A stretch of 64,000 nucleotides of DNA from an uncultured Aquimarina sp. (GCF_947492405.1 NZ_CANLMP010000001.1:558001-622000); one strand, 5' to 3'; shown: positions 53,293-62,531, numbered from the stretch's first letter. Notes: generated from the sequence alone by a model not told the origin. Made by a program: numbers and translations.

Positions 53293-54159
53293 TTATATAA
53301 TAAACTCAATTATTTTACCAATTACCTCCTGATCTCCAAGAATTTTTCTATGACCTAATTTCTCAGTTAATAATAATGTTCCTTTCGTTAATTTTTTATG
53401 AATCTCTATAGCCTCTTTATAATTTACGTCGACGTCATTTTTATCATGAACAACTAAGGTTGGTATTTTTACTGCTTCTGCAGAAATCCCTCCAGAATAA
53501 TTGTCAAGGTCTTCTCCATAACGTTCATCGAGGTATCGTTTCATTAATCTTCCGGTTTTCTGGCTTAACTGTAGATTTCTAACAAATTCTTTGGTTATTT
53601 TGGTTACACTGTTTGCTGTACCGATTATTATCAATTTTTCAATCATGAAACCGAATTTGGTAGCTCTTAATAAAGACATACCTCCTAATGAATGTCCAAT
53701 AGCGCTATAGAATGGTCCATGAGTTTTTTCTAATTGGCGTATGGTTTCAATAAAATGTGGCATATTACTTCTCTTTCCCGGAGCTTCACCGTGAGCCGGT
53801 GCGTCAAAACTTACCGTACTAAAACCTTTTTGCAATAATTGATCTGCAATCTTAGAAAGTTGAGTACCACTACCTGACCATCCATGTACTAACAAAACCT
53901 TTTTGTTAGAGGTTCCATAGTTATAAACAATTACATCCCGATTTATATTCTTGATTTTTACTTTTTCTTTACGACTTTCTATCGCCATAGTTCTTTCCCG
54001 TTCTGGTCTTTTGTACTTAAACGGTGTTAAAAATAAACGGGCTCCAAATCTAGAAGCTAAAAAAGGAGAAATCCAGTTTAACACTTTACCTGTATATAAA
54101 ATTGATTTAGGAACAAGTAGTGCTTGAACAGGTATTAGATCTTTATCAATCTTAGTCAT
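53293..54159 (-). CDS. Alpha/beta hydrolase
   Basis: A 288-residue soluble hydrolase. After a basic N-terminal region (about 1-70) come the oxyanion block LLVHGWSGSGTQLSK, AFDAPAHGEAPGKR-like SFDAPAHGEAPG, the nucleophile elbow SAIGHSLGGMSLLRAT (Ser in the GHSLGG), the Asp in VVHDKNDVDV and the His in EKLGHRKILG. The triad is complete. The substrate is unknown; carboxylic-ester or thioester hydrolysis is typical. It is monocistronic, before the helicase gene in the opposite direction. Confidence 0.85.
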   Translation of the reverse strand: MTKIDKDLIPVQALLVPKSILYTGKVLNWISPFLASRFGARLFLTPFKYKRPERERTMAIESRKEKVKIKNINRDVIVYNYGTSNKKVLLVHGWSGSGTQLSKIADQLLQKGFSTVSFDAPAHGEAPGKRSNMPHFIETIRQLEKTHGPFYSAIGHSLGGMSLLRATKFGFMIEKLIIIGTANSVTKITKEFVRNLQLSQKTGRLMKRYLDERYGEDLDNYSGGISAEAVKIPTLVVHDKNDVDVNYKEAIEIHKKLTKGTLLLTEKLGHRKILGDQEVIGKIIEFII

Positions 54160-54337
54160 TAATGAATAATCAATTTTTATTTAAAATTAAAAGAACAAAA
54201 ATGGTTGTAAGAAATATTATGAATAATTAACATTTTAGAAGAGATTTGTTGAATTAAAACGAAATATATTCTACGAATTCTTTTATATAAGTTTATAAAG
54301 TGCTTAATTTTGTAGCTTATTTTTTAACCTAAAGCAA

Positions 54338-55852
54338 ATGCGGGTGGAACCCACTGAAATAGAAAAAAAGGAACAGAAAGTACTTTATAATTATCAGGCT
54401 AGAGATATTGATAAGATCTTTGGGCGTTTGCAAGAGTTTCCTAAAAGCTATAATTTACTTTATCAGCTACCTACTGGTGGGGGGAAAACGGTTATCTTTT
54501 CAGAAATTGTAAGAAGGTATATAGAAACCACAAAGAAGAAAGTCGTAGTCTTAACGCATCGTATCGAGCTTTGTGACCAAACATCTAAAATGCTTACTGA
54601 GTTTAATGTGAAAAATAAGATCATTAACAGTAATGTAAAAAAGCTTGAAGATCAGCATGAGTATATGTGTTTTGTGGCTATGGTAGAAACACTTAATAAT
54701 AGACTTAATGATGATCAATTAGAGATTGATAATGTAGGAATGGTCATTATTGATGAGGCACATTATAACTCTTTTCGAAAATTATTTCGTTTTTTCGATA
54801 CTTGCTTTATTCTAGGTGTTACGGCTACACCTCTTAGTTCTAATATGAAGCTTCCAATGAAAGATAACTATAGAGAGTTGATTGTTGGAGATACTATTAC
54901 ATCTCTTATTGGAAATGGGTTTTTGGCTAAACCAGTGACGTACACATATGATGTAGGTCTTGGTTCTCTTAAGATAGGTATGAATGGGGATTATACTGTG
55001 AAATCTTCTGAAGATCTATATACAAATGCGTTGATGCAGGATAAGTTGCTAAAAGCATATGAAGAAAGATCAAAGGGACAAAAGACATTAATTTTTAATA
55101 ATGGTATTAATACTTCAATTCAAGTCTATGATGTTTTCCATAGAGCAGGATATCCAATAAGACACTTAGATAATACGAATAGTAAACAAGAAAGAGCCGA
55201 TATACTAAAATGGTTTAAGCATACAGATAATGCAATTCTTACTTCTGTGAGTATTTTGACTACTGGTTTTGATGAACCTACTGTAGAAACGGTAATTCTT
55301 AATCGAGCTACGAAATCTTTGACTCTTTATTTTCAAATGATTGGTAGGGGATCCAGAATACTTCCTAAAAAACCAGAGTTTTCTATTATTGATATGGGAA
55401 ATAACACGGCGCGTTTTGGACTTTGGAATGGAGAAATAGACTGGCAATCTATTTTTAGATCACCTGATTTTTATTATGAAAGCTTGGTTAGTGATGATGA
55501 GATAGAACGTAAATTTAAATACGTAATGCCGGAAGAAGTAAGAAAGCAATTTAGTAATTCTACTGAAATAGATTTTGATATCGAAACGGAATATGCTAAT
55601 ACCAAAAAATATGGTTTACGTAGTAAAAGTGTGTTAGAAAAATCGATTGAACAACATGCTAAGATGTGTGTGGAAAATAGTGAAGATGTTTTCGACGCAC
55701 GAATTCTTAGCAAACTATTAGATCAGGATATTGAATATAGAGTTAGACGTTATTCTTATTGCATTAGTAAAAGCACCAAAAATTATAGAGATTGGTTACA
55801 AGAGGACTATGGTCGAAAATTACGTTCTAAAATCAATCAAATGTTTTTGTAA
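54338..55852 (+). CDS. DEAD/DEAH-box superfamily II helicase
   Basis: A 504-residue ATP-dependent helicase with motif I LPTGGGKTVIFSEIV (about 48-62), Ia VVVLTHRIELCDQTS, II VIIDEAHYNSF, III GVTATPLSS, V LTTGFDEPTVETVIL and VI YFQMIGRGSRILPKK. The C-terminal about 130 residues form an extra domain found in this flavobacterial group. It resembles UvrB/RecQ-unrelated type III restriction-like SF2 helicases, but no nuclease or methylase is nearby, so it is a housekeeping or repair helicase rather than a defence gene. The start codon follows a 170-bp gap without features. Confidence 0.85.
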   Translation: MRVEPTEIEKKEQKVLYNYQARDIDKIFGRLQEFPKSYNLLYQLPTGGGKTVIFSEIVRRYIETTKKKVVVLTHRIELCDQTSKMLTEFNVKNKIINSNVKKLEDQHEYMCFVAMVETLNNRLNDDQLEIDNVGMVIIDEAHYNSFRKLFRFFDTCFILGVTATPLSSNMKLPMKDNYRELIVGDTITSLIGNGFLAKPVTYTYDVGLGSLKIGMNGDYTVKSSEDLYTNALMQDKLLKAYEERSKGQKTLIFNNGINTSIQVYDVFHRAGYPIRHLDNTNSKQERADILKWFKHTDNAILTSVSILTTGFDEPTVETVILNRATKSLTLYFQMIGRGSRILPKKPEFSIIDMGNNTARFGLWNGEIDWQSIFRSPDFYYESLVSDDEIERKFKYVMPEEVRKQFSNSTEIDFDIETEYANTKKYGLRSKSVLEKSIEQHAKMCVENSEDVFDARILSKLLDQDIEYRVRRYSYCISKSTKNYRDWLQEDYGRKLRSKINQMFL

Positions 55853-55859
55853 TTACTTC

Positions 55860-56894
55860 TTATATTTTTACAATTAATTTACCCATGTTTTTTCCAAAAA
55901 AAAGCATATTTAAAGCCTCTGGTAGTTGATCGAATCCTTTGATAATGGTTTCTTTATATTTAATCAAACCATCTTGTACCCAAGGAGTCATTTCGGAAAG
56001 TAATTCGTCCATTCTTTGATTGTAATCTCTAGCAAGAACACCTTGTATAGTTGCTCTTTTATATAAGATTTTATGTAGAAATCTTGGTCCCATTTCAGGA
56101 GTATCTAATCCACCTGAGTATTGAGAAATCTGTCCACAAATAATGATTCTGGCATTAATATTAATGTGTTCAAAAACGGCATCCGTAATATATCCGCCTA
56201 CATTATCATAGTATATATCTATTCCTTCCGGTGATATTCGCTTTAATTCTTGATACATTTCTTTTGCTGATGAATGCTTCTTATAATTTATTACTTCGCT
56301 TACACCTATTATTTCTTTGAGAAATTTTGTTTTTTCATCTGATCCCGCAATACCAATAACTTTACAGCCTTTTATTTGGGCAATTTGCGCTACAATTTGC
56401 CCAACGGCACCAGAAGCTCCAGAGACTACTACCGTTTCTCCTTCTTTAGGCAAACCAGCTTCAAGAAGTCCAAAATAAGCAATTCGAGCAGGCATGCCTA
56501 AGACACCTAAAGCCGTTGTGACTGAAATTTTAGTAGGATCTAATAAACGAAGATTACTAATTTCTGTAATAGCATATTCCTGCCAACCAGTATATGATAA
56601 TACCCAATCTCCTTTTTTTAAAGAGGAACTATTATCATTAATTGCCACTATTTGAGCGACGACGGCGCCACCTTGAACGGTATCTAATGGATGTGGCTCT
56701 TCCCAGGTGTTATGCTTAGATTGCTGGATACGCATATATGGATCTATACTAAAATATACAGACTTTAATAAGGCTTTTCCCGGTTTTACTTCTGAAATAG
56801 AGATTACATTCTCCTCTAATGTATAATGACTTTGATTAACTACTTTTTCAGGTCTCTTGGTATAAATCCACTGTTTGTTTCTAAATTGGGTCAC
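55860..56894 (-). CDS. NADP-dependent MDR-family oxidoreductase
   Basis: A 344-residue medium-chain reductase of the leukotriene B4 12-hydroxydehydrogenase / CurA type. Features are SVYFSIDPYMRIQQS, the NADP-binding VSGASGAVGQIVAQIAQIKG (about 149-168), DIYYDNVGGYITDAVFEHI and the terminal FFGKNMGKLIVKI. It reduces alpha,beta-unsaturated ketones or aldehydes and lacks the zinc-binding cysteines of alcohol dehydrogenases. It starts with GTG, 43 bases after the racemase stop, and is the last gene of the ArsR-associated run on the minus strand. Confidence 0.88.
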   Translation of the reverse strand: MTQFRNKQWIYTKRPEKVVNQSHYTLEENVISISEVKPGKALLKSVYFSIDPYMRIQQSKHNTWEEPHPLDTVQGGAVVAQIVAINDNSSSLKKGDWVLSYTGWQEYAITEISNLRLLDPTKISVTTALGVLGMPARIAYFGLLEAGLPKEGETVVVSGASGAVGQIVAQIAQIKGCKVIGIAGSDEKTKFLKEIIGVSEVINYKKHSSAKEMYQELKRISPEGIDIYYDNVGGYITDAVFEHININARIIICGQISQYSGGLDTPEMGPRFLHKILYKRATIQGVLARDYNQRMDELLSEMTPWVQDGLIKYKETIIKGFDQLPEALNMLFFGKNMGKLIVKI

Positions 56895-56936
56895 TTTCTT
56901 GAATTGTATATTTTGATTGACAATTTTTGTTTTTGA

Positions 56937-57629
56937 TTAATTCTCTAAAGCCATTTCTACAGCACTTTCCGCATGAATATTGGTAGTGTTGAATATTGGA
57001 ATATCCACATCTTTTTGTTTTATTAATAAAGGTATTTCTGTACAACCAAGAATAACCCCTTCAGCACCTTTGTTTTCAAGATCTTTTATGATATGCTTAT
57101 ATGCTTCTCTTGAATTACTTTGAATATTTCCAAGAACTAACTCCTCATATATCACCTTATGTATAAGTTCTCTATCATCGATATCAGGGATTATAACATC
57201 AATTCCATATTTTTTAAGGATCATTCTGTAAAAATCTTTTTCCATGGTAAATTTAGTACCTAAAAGTGCAAGTTTTTGTAATCCTTTGGATTGAATTATT
57301 TTTCCTGTAGCATCGGCGATATGAAGAAAAGGAATCGTTATGTTTTTAATTATTTCTTCACTACACAGGTGCATTGTATTTGTACAAAGAAGTATCAGAT
57401 CTGCACCAGCGTTTTCTAATTGTTTTGCGGATTTAATCATATATTTAGTTAAACCATTCCAATCGTCTTTTCTTTGCAAAATTTCAATTTCTGCAAAATC
57501 AACAGAAACCATAATAGATTTCGCAGAATGAAAACCACCTAATTCTTCTTTTACCTTTTTGTTTATCAATTCATAATAAACGGCTGAGGATTCCCAACTC
57601 ATACCTCCAATTAATCCAATTGTTTTCAT
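56937..57629 (-). CDS. Aspartate/glutamate racemase-family protein
   Basis: A 230-residue cofactor-independent racemase. The conserved blocks are GLIGGMSWESSAVYYELIN at the start, the first catalytic Cys in LILLCTNTMH (about 84) and the second in VILGCTEIPLLI (about 195). It interconverts L- and D-aspartate or related amino acids; the YgeA subgroup has broad specificity. It follows the PhzF gene by 12 bases, so the SDR, PhzF and racemase genes form an operon. Confidence 0.9.
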   Translation of the reverse strand: MKTIGLIGGMSWESSAVYYELINKKVKEELGGFHSAKSIMVSVDFAEIEILQRKDDWNGLTKYMIKSAKQLENAGADLILLCTNTMHLCSEEIIKNITIPFLHIADATGKIIQSKGLQKLALLGTKFTMEKDFYRMILKKYGIDVIIPDIDDRELIHKVIYEELVLGNIQSNSREAYKHIIKDLENKGAEGVILGCTEIPLLIKQKDVDIPIFNTTNIHAESAVEMALEN

Positions 57630-57640
57630 AATTTACTTTT

Positions 57641-58426
57641 TTAGATTTCTATTTCACCAACTAAATAAGGAACTGAGTATCCACTAAGAAAAACTCGATC
57701 TCCCACTAATTTACAATCAAGTTCTCCACCTCGTTTGGATAATTGATGAGCTTTCAGTTTTGTTTTGCCGAGTTTTTTTGCCCAAAAAGGAACAAGTGCG
57801 GCATGCGCAGATCCTGTAACCGGATCTTCTAGAGGGATTTCGGGATTAGCATCGAATACTCTGGATACAAAATCCGAATTTTTACCTTCAGCAGTAATAA
57901 TGGTACACAAATAAGGGAGTCCTTTCAGAAACTCTAATTTAGGTTCTTCTGCTAATACTTCTTCTTCTGAACCAACAGTAATAATAAGATCTCTTCCGGC
58001 AAAAGCTTTTAATGGTTTAGCTTGGAAAGCTTCGAATACTTCTTTTGGAATATCAATAGGTTGCGGAGGTCGCGAAGGAAAATCTAATGTAATAGATCCG
58101 TTATCTTCTTTTTTAGCTTTTAGAATACCGCTTTTAGAAGAAAAAGTTATTTCATTAATTTTAGTATCGATATAATTAAAAATCACATAAGCTGAAGCTA
58201 AAGTCGCGTGACCACATAAATCAATTTCTGCATATGGCATAAACCATCTCATTTCATAGATGTCGTCTTTTTTTACAAAATAGCCTGTCTCTGCAAGATT
58301 ATTTTCGATTGCAATATTCAATAAAGTTTCATCATCTAACCAATGAGGTAAATGGCAGATAGCCGCCGGATTACCTCCAAAGAGTTTTTGAGTAAATGCA
58401 TCGATCTGGTATATTGGAATTTTCAT
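57641..58426 (-). CDS. PhzF-family isomerase/epimerase
   Basis: A 261-residue protein of the PhzF/diaminopimelate-epimerase-like fold. It has QIDAFTQKLFGGNPAAICHL, the active-site Glu in IENNLAETGYFV, the glycine block DLCGHATLASAYVIF and DPVTGSAHAALVPFW. Only PhzF itself has an established role in phenazine synthesis; most members have unknown substrates. It starts 4 bases after the SDR stop and is followed by the racemase, suggesting an amino-acid-type substrate. Confidence 0.9.
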   Translation of the reverse strand: MKIPIYQIDAFTQKLFGGNPAAICHLPHWLDDETLLNIAIENNLAETGYFVKKDDIYEMRWFMPYAEIDLCGHATLASAYVIFNYIDTKINEITFSSKSGILKAKKEDNGSITLDFPSRPPQPIDIPKEVFEAFQAKPLKAFAGRDLIITVGSEEEVLAEEPKLEFLKGLPYLCTIITAEGKNSDFVSRVFDANPEIPLEDPVTGSAHAALVPFWAKKLGKTKLKAHQLSKRGGELDCKLVGDRVFLSGYSVPYLVGEIEI

Positions 58427-58430
58427 AGGT

Positions 58431-59027
58431 TTAATAAATTTTTAGAATTTGACCTGTGTTTTTGCTAGTTAGTACGTATTCGTATATTTTCATAACATCT
58501 TCTATTTCTACAGGTAAATACCCTGCAAATTTCTGATCTTTAGGAAAATCACCAGCTATTGCTCCGGGAGCGACAGTATTAAGTCGAATACCGCGAGTTA
58601 ATTCTTGGGAAGCTGCATTAATAAAACTATGGATAGCACCATTAACCAAAGAAAGTGCCACTGCATTTGGTTCATAATGCTCAGCAAGAATACCAGTTGT
58701 TAAGGTTATAGAACCGTTTTCTTTTAGATAATCTTTAGCTATATGAACAAGGTTTACCTGTCCCATTAATTTACTTTTAATTCCTAGATAATAATCTTCT
58801 TCTTCGAGATCAGAAAGAGATTTCCATGATGCTGTACCTGCTGCATTAATTACGGCATCTAGTTTGGGTAGCTTTTCAAAAAGTGATTTTATTGAATTTT
58901 TATCTGTAATATCAATAGGGTAGGAGTTACTTTTTCTATGTGCACCATAGACATCATGATTATTTTTAAGAGAATTGTAAATTTCTTTTCCAATGGTTCC
59001 TGTTGCTCCTATAACTAAAATCTTCAT
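58431..59027 (-). CDS. Short-chain dehydrogenase/reductase (atypical short form)
   Basis: A 198-residue SDR with the NADP motif LVIGATGTIGKEIYNSL at the start, the INAAGTASW block and a Thr-Thr-Gly segment. The usual YxxxK catalytic pair is not present; at that place the sequence reads ALSLVNGAIHSFINAASQEL, the form seen in a subgroup of short SDRs. It is the first gene of the SDR-PhzF-racemase operon, and its start codon lies 4 bases after a palindrome identical in one half to the one upstream of the ArsR gene. Confidence 0.8.
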   Translation of the reverse strand: MKILVIGATGTIGKEIYNSLKNNHDVYGAHRKSNSYPIDITDKNSIKSLFEKLPKLDAVINAAGTASWKSLSDLEEEDYYLGIKSKLMGQVNLVHIAKDYLKENGSITLTTGILAEHYEPNAVALSLVNGAIHSFINAASQELTRGIRLNTVAPGAIAGDFPKDQKFAGYLPVEIEDVMKIYEYVLTSKNTGQILKIY

Positions 59028-59031
59028 AATT

Positions 59032-59055
59032 ATATATTTAATTTTATAAATATGT
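59032..59055. promoter_or_regulatory. Candidate ArsR operator upstream of the SDR operon
   Basis: ATATATTTA (59032-59040) and TAAATATGT (59047-59055) flank the 6-base spacer ATTTTA. It is the same sequence as the site at 59392-59415 except for one base in the left half. It lies directly before the SDR start codon, where binding would block transcription. Confidence 0.72.
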
Positions 59056-59068
59056 TGTTTTAAATTTT

Positions 59069-59380
59069 TTATAAATTATCTTTTATTTCTGTAATATATT
59101 CTTGGATAATCTTTTCATTTCTTTTAAAGTATGTCCATTTTCCGTGTCTGGTTGGTATAAGTAAACCAGCTTTGTGCATAGTGGCTAAATAATGAGAGAT
59201 AGTAGGCTGCGATAAGCCAGATTTATCCTGAATTAATTGACCACATACACCAAAATCAAAATGACCTAATTCAGTATGGGGTGGAAAATTAGAATCTGGA
59301 TCTTTTAACCACTTAAGTATATCTAACCTAGTGGAATTTGCTAATGCTTTCTTAATTTCTAAAACTTTTTCTTTATTCAC
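59069..59380 (-). CDS. ArsR-family winged-helix transcriptional regulator
   Basis: A 103-residue regulator starting with GTG at 59380. It has the ArsR fold: ALANSTRLDILKWLKDP at the N-terminus, the recognition region SGLSQPTISHYLATMHKAGLL (about 55-75) and the wing PTRHGKWTYFKRNE. The GVCGQLI motif in the middle offers one Cys but no complete metal site, so it probably responds to something other than arsenite. A TATATTTG box lies 4 bases before the start, so its message may be leaderless. It reads toward the SDR-PhzF-racemase genes, and identical palindromes lie on both sides of it. Confidence 0.9.
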   Translation of the reverse strand: MNKEKVLEIKKALANSTRLDILKWLKDPDSNFPPHTELGHFDFGVCGQLIQDKSGLSQPTISHYLATMHKAGLLIPTRHGKWTYFKRNEKIIQEYITEIKDNL

Positions 59381-59384
59381 GGAT

Positions 59385-59392
59385 CAAATATA
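59385..59392 (-). promoter_or_regulatory. TAnnTTTG promoter box of the ArsR gene
   Basis: TATATTTG on the minus strand lies 4 bases before the GTG start and touches the palindrome at 59392-59415, so a bound repressor would cover the promoter. No TTG is visible at the usual upstream distance. Confidence 0.5.
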
Positions 59393-59415
59393 CATATTTA
59401 ATTTTATAAATATGT
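59392..59415. promoter_or_regulatory. Candidate ArsR operator (autoregulatory site)
   Basis: A perfect 9-bp inverted repeat ACATATTTA / TAAATATGT with the 6-base centre ATTTTA. A near-identical copy occurs at 59032-59055. The position against the ArsR promoter suggests autorepression. Confidence 0.75.
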
Positions 59416-59465
59416 TTGTTTGTGCTAGTTTTGATCAAAAAATATTATACAATGCTCGAATTGTG

Positions 59466-60500
59466 TTATGTGCTTTTTATTAAAACGTTGGTATATCTAT
59501 TAAGATTTTTTAGAACCATCTCACTTCCTTTTACAACAACTTCTAAAGGGTTTTCTCCTTTGTATACAGGCAATTCAGTGGTTCTAGAGAATCTTTTATC
59601 AAGACCTCTCAACATAGATCCACCTCCTGTTAAAAAAATACCGGTATTATAAATATCTGCAGAAATCTCAGGTGGAATATCAGATAAAGTATCCAGTACT
59701 GCGTTTTCTATCTGAGTAATTGATTTATCAAGACTTTTTGCTATTTCTTTATGAGTGATATAAACTTGTTTTGGCTTACCTGTTAGCATATCTCTACCTT
59801 GTACGGGTATTTTTTCTGGTGGTGATTCTAATATATCTACCGCAGAACCAATTTTGATTTTGATATCTTCAGCAGTACCTTCTCCAATATGTAAATTGTG
59901 ATTTTCTCTTATATATTGAATGATATCATCATTAAAAACATTTCCAGCTATTTTTACAGACTGGCCTGATATAATTCCACCAAGTGTTATTACTGCAATT
60001 TCTGTGGTACCACCTCCTATATCTATAACCATATGACCTTTAGGTTGTAGCACATCAATTCCGGCTCCAATTGCAGCAGCCATTGGTTCGGCAATTAAAT
60101 ATACTTTTTTTGCATTAAGGCGCCTGGCAGAATCCCTAACAGCTCGCATTTCTACTTTAGTAATTCCACAAGGAATTGCTATGATCATTTTGTAAGATTT
60201 AATAAAAATGGCACTGCTTATATCGGATAGTGTTTTGATTAGGATTTTGAGCATCTTTTCGGATAAATCAAAATTAGCAATGACTCCATTTCTTAGCGGG
60301 TAAAAGGTTTTAATGTTCTTGTGAATTTTGCCTCGCATAGAACTAGCTTCTTTTCCAACTGCAATTATTTTTCCGCTAATTCTGTTAACTGCAATAATCG
60401 AAGGAGCATCGATTGCTATTTTACCTTTATGTGTTATTAGTGTGTTAGTTGTTCCTAAATCTACTGCTATTTTATCGGTTAAAAAATCAAAAAAGCCCAT
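59466..60500 (-). CDS. MreB-like rod-shape actin homologue (orphan)
   Basis: A 344-residue actin-fold ATPase of the MreB/Mbl type. The phosphate-1 block AVDLGTTNTLITHKGK, connect-1 NAKKVYLIAEPMAAAIGAGI, phosphate-2 MVIDIGGGTTEIAVITLGG and the adenosine block FLTGGGSMLRGLDKRF are complete. MreB directs lateral cell-wall synthesis and is normally encoded with mreC and mreD. Here there is no mreCD, and the gene stands alone, so it is probably a second, specialised MreB or a divergent paralogue. It ends before the ArsR gene without a visible terminator. Confidence 0.88.
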   Translation of the reverse strand: MGFFDFLTDKIAVDLGTTNTLITHKGKIAIDAPSIIAVNRISGKIIAVGKEASSMRGKIHKNIKTFYPLRNGVIANFDLSEKMLKILIKTLSDISSAIFIKSYKMIIAIPCGITKVEMRAVRDSARRLNAKKVYLIAEPMAAAIGAGIDVLQPKGHMVIDIGGGTTEIAVITLGGIISGQSVKIAGNVFNDDIIQYIRENHNLHIGEGTAEDIKIKIGSAVDILESPPEKIPVQGRDMLTGKPKQVYITHKEIAKSLDKSITQIENAVLDTLSDIPPEISADIYNTGIFLTGGGSMLRGLDKRFSRTTELPVYKGENPLEVVVKGSEMVLKNLNRYTNVLIKST

Positions 60501-60813
60501 GATTGTTAGTTAAGTTAGATTGATTTGAGTTGTATAAATATCAAATAGTAAGATCATATTCATACATTTGGGTTGCTAATTCATGATAACTCTTATAAAC
60601 ATATAATATTGTAGACTTTTTTTAATCCTCTTGTAATCAATGTTTTGCATGTTGTTTGATTTTGAAATTAGATTTAAGAGTAGTTAGGGAATAACTTTGA
60701 ATAATTTTTCTTTAGGATCATTTTTAGATGTGTTTTAGGTTTTATTTAGTGCCTCATAAAATTTTTATCACTTACTATCGTTTTCCAGATAGTTTCTTTT
60801 ATTTTTGCTGCTA
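60501..60813. other. 310-bp divergent intergenic region before porQ
   Basis: No convincing gene. It must hold promoters for the MreB-like gene and for porQ-cmk. A TAACTTTG box at 60692-60699 on the plus strand fits the TAnnTTTG pattern, but the nearest TTG is 27 bases upstream, which is too far. No clear hairpins were found. Confidence 0.45.
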
Positions 60814-61833
60814 ATGATGCGTAAATACATATTTCTGGTACTACTTTTTTTTACCGCTCTGACTTATTCACAAATAGGAGGGAGATACACCTATCAATTC
60901 TTGAATTTAGTTTCGTCTCCAAGACAGGCGGCACTTGGAGGTAAATATGTTACTGGATATAATATGGATCCTACTTCTGCGATGCTTAATCCAGCATCGA
61001 TTAATATTGAAATGGATAATCAATTAGCTGTAAACTATGTGAATTATATCGCTGATGTTAATTATGGATCGGTATCATATGCAAAGGCTTTTGGAGCAAA
61101 GAAACGAGTATTCCATGCTGGTATTACCTATATAAATTATGGGAAATTTGATGGTTTTGATGAATTTGGAAATGAAACTGGAGATTTTGGTGCTGGTGAA
61201 GTAGCCTTATCCGTTGGATACGGGTATGCTATACCTAATTCGAATTTTCATGTTGGAGCTAGTGGAAAATTTATTTCTTCGAAGTTAGAGCAATACACAT
61301 CTTTAGGAGGAGCATTAGATCTAGGACTGATCTATCATAACCCCGATACCAAATTTGATTTTGGATTAGCCGTTCGTAACTTGGGAACACAATTTACTAC
61401 GTATGAGAATACAAGAGAAGATTTACCATTATCCGTGGATATGGGCTTTGCCCAAACATTAAAGAATGTACCTATACGATGGAATTTAACTCTAGAAAAC
61501 CTGCAGGTATGGGATGTAGCATTCCGAAATCCAGCACGTGATATTACCGATTTAGAAGGGAATGTGGAAGCTGATGATCCTAGCTTTTTTAATAATGCAC
61601 TGCGCCACGTTGTAGTTGGACTGGAGTTTTTTCCTGAAAGTGGATTTAATATTCGCTTAGGATATAATTTCAGAAGATCTGAAGAATTAAGAATAGAAGA
61701 TCAACGATCATTTGCAGGACTTAGCGGCGGATTTTCTTTAAAGCTGGGTAAATTTAGATTTGCCTATTCTTATGCACGTTATAATTCTGCTGCTTCTTCT
61801 AGTACTTTTGGTGTAAATGTAAATCTTCAATAG
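60814..61833 (+). CDS. porQ: Type IX secretion system protein PorQ
   Basis: I start at the first ATG at 60814 (a further in-frame ATG follows at once), giving 339 residues with a signal peptide ending ALTYSQ. It has the PorQ/PorV-like barrel: RYTYQFLNLVSSPRQAALGG near the N-terminus, VNYVNYIADVNYGSVSYAK, FGLAVRNLGTQF and the terminal FRFAYSYARYNSAASSSTF. PorQ is an outer-membrane component tied to the T9SS surface-attachment complex. The gene overlaps cmk by one base, and this porQ-cmk pairing is familiar from other Bacteroidetes. It shows that this organism secretes proteins by T9SS. Confidence 0.93.
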   Translation: MMRKYIFLVLLFFTALTYSQIGGRYTYQFLNLVSSPRQAALGGKYVTGYNMDPTSAMLNPASINIEMDNQLAVNYVNYIADVNYGSVSYAKAFGAKKRVFHAGITYINYGKFDGFDEFGNETGDFGAGEVALSVGYGYAIPNSNFHVGASGKFISSKLEQYTSLGGALDLGLIYHNPDTKFDFGLAVRNLGTQFTTYENTREDLPLSVDMGFAQTLKNVPIRWNLTLENLQVWDVAFRNPARDITDLEGNVEADDPSFFNNALRHVVVGLEFFPESGFNIRLGYNFRRSEELRIEDQRSFAGLSGGFSLKLGKFRFAYSYARYNSAASSSTFGVNVNLQ

Positions 61834-62531
61834 TGAATACAAAAATAATCATTGCAATAGACGGTCACTCTTCCACAGGAAAAAGTACAGTAGCAAGACA
61901 ATTAGCAAAGGAATTAGGATATATTTACGTGGATACTGGAGCTATGTATCGCGCAGTTACTTTATATGCTATGAGACATAATTTCATTAATGAATCGGAA
62001 ATTGATAAGAAAGCATTAGAAAAGAGTCTTCCTTTAATCAATATTAGGTTTGAGGTTAGTTCTAAAACAGGGTTGGCCGAAGTAATGCTTAATGACGAAA
62101 ATGTAGAGAAGGAAATAAGAACATTAGAAGTTTCTAGGCAAGTAAGCCCAATTGCAGCGATATCAATAGTTCGAAAAAAATTGGTAGAACAGCAGCAATT
62201 AATGGGTAAAGATAGGGGAATTGTGATGGATGGAAGAGATATTGGAACGGTTGTTTTTCCGAATGCAGAATTAAAATTATTTATGACAGCAACCGCAAAA
62301 GATAGAGCAGAGCGAAGATATAACGAACTTTTGGAAAGAGGAGAAAATGTTACGTATGAAGATGTTCTAAAAAATGTAGTTAATAGAGATCATATCGATA
62401 GCACAAGAAAAGATTCTCCTCTTCGTAAAGCTGAAGATGCTGTAGTAATTGATAACTCTAATCTTACGCTTGTAGAACAATTTGATCAAATACTTACCAT
62501 AGCAAACGAGGCAATTACCAAAAAAAGCTAA
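61833..62531 (+). CDS. cmk: Cytidylate kinase
   Basis: A 232-residue nucleoside monophosphate kinase that phosphorylates CMP and dCMP. Walker A GHSSTGKSTVARQLAKE, the CMP-binding YVDTGAMYRAVTLYA, DGRDIGTVVFPNA and the Arg-rich lid AKDRAERRYNELLERG are present. It starts with GTG inside the porQ stop codon (TAGTG), so it is translationally coupled to porQ. Confidence 0.96.
   Translation: MNTKIIIAIDGHSSTGKSTVARQLAKELGYIYVDTGAMYRAVTLYAMRHNFINESEIDKKALEKSLPLINIRFEVSSKTGLAEVMLNDENVEKEIRTLEVSRQVSPIAAISIVRKKLVEQQQLMGKDRGIVMDGRDIGTVVFPNAELKLFMTATAKDRAERRYNELLERGENVTYEDVLKNVVNRDHIDSTRKDSPLRKAEDAVVIDNSNLTLVEQFDQILTIANEAITKKS

Noticed and set aside
54338..55852. Helicase as part of an anti-phage defence or restriction system
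   Set aside because: No nuclease, methylase or other defence gene flanks it; neighbours are ordinary metabolic genes.
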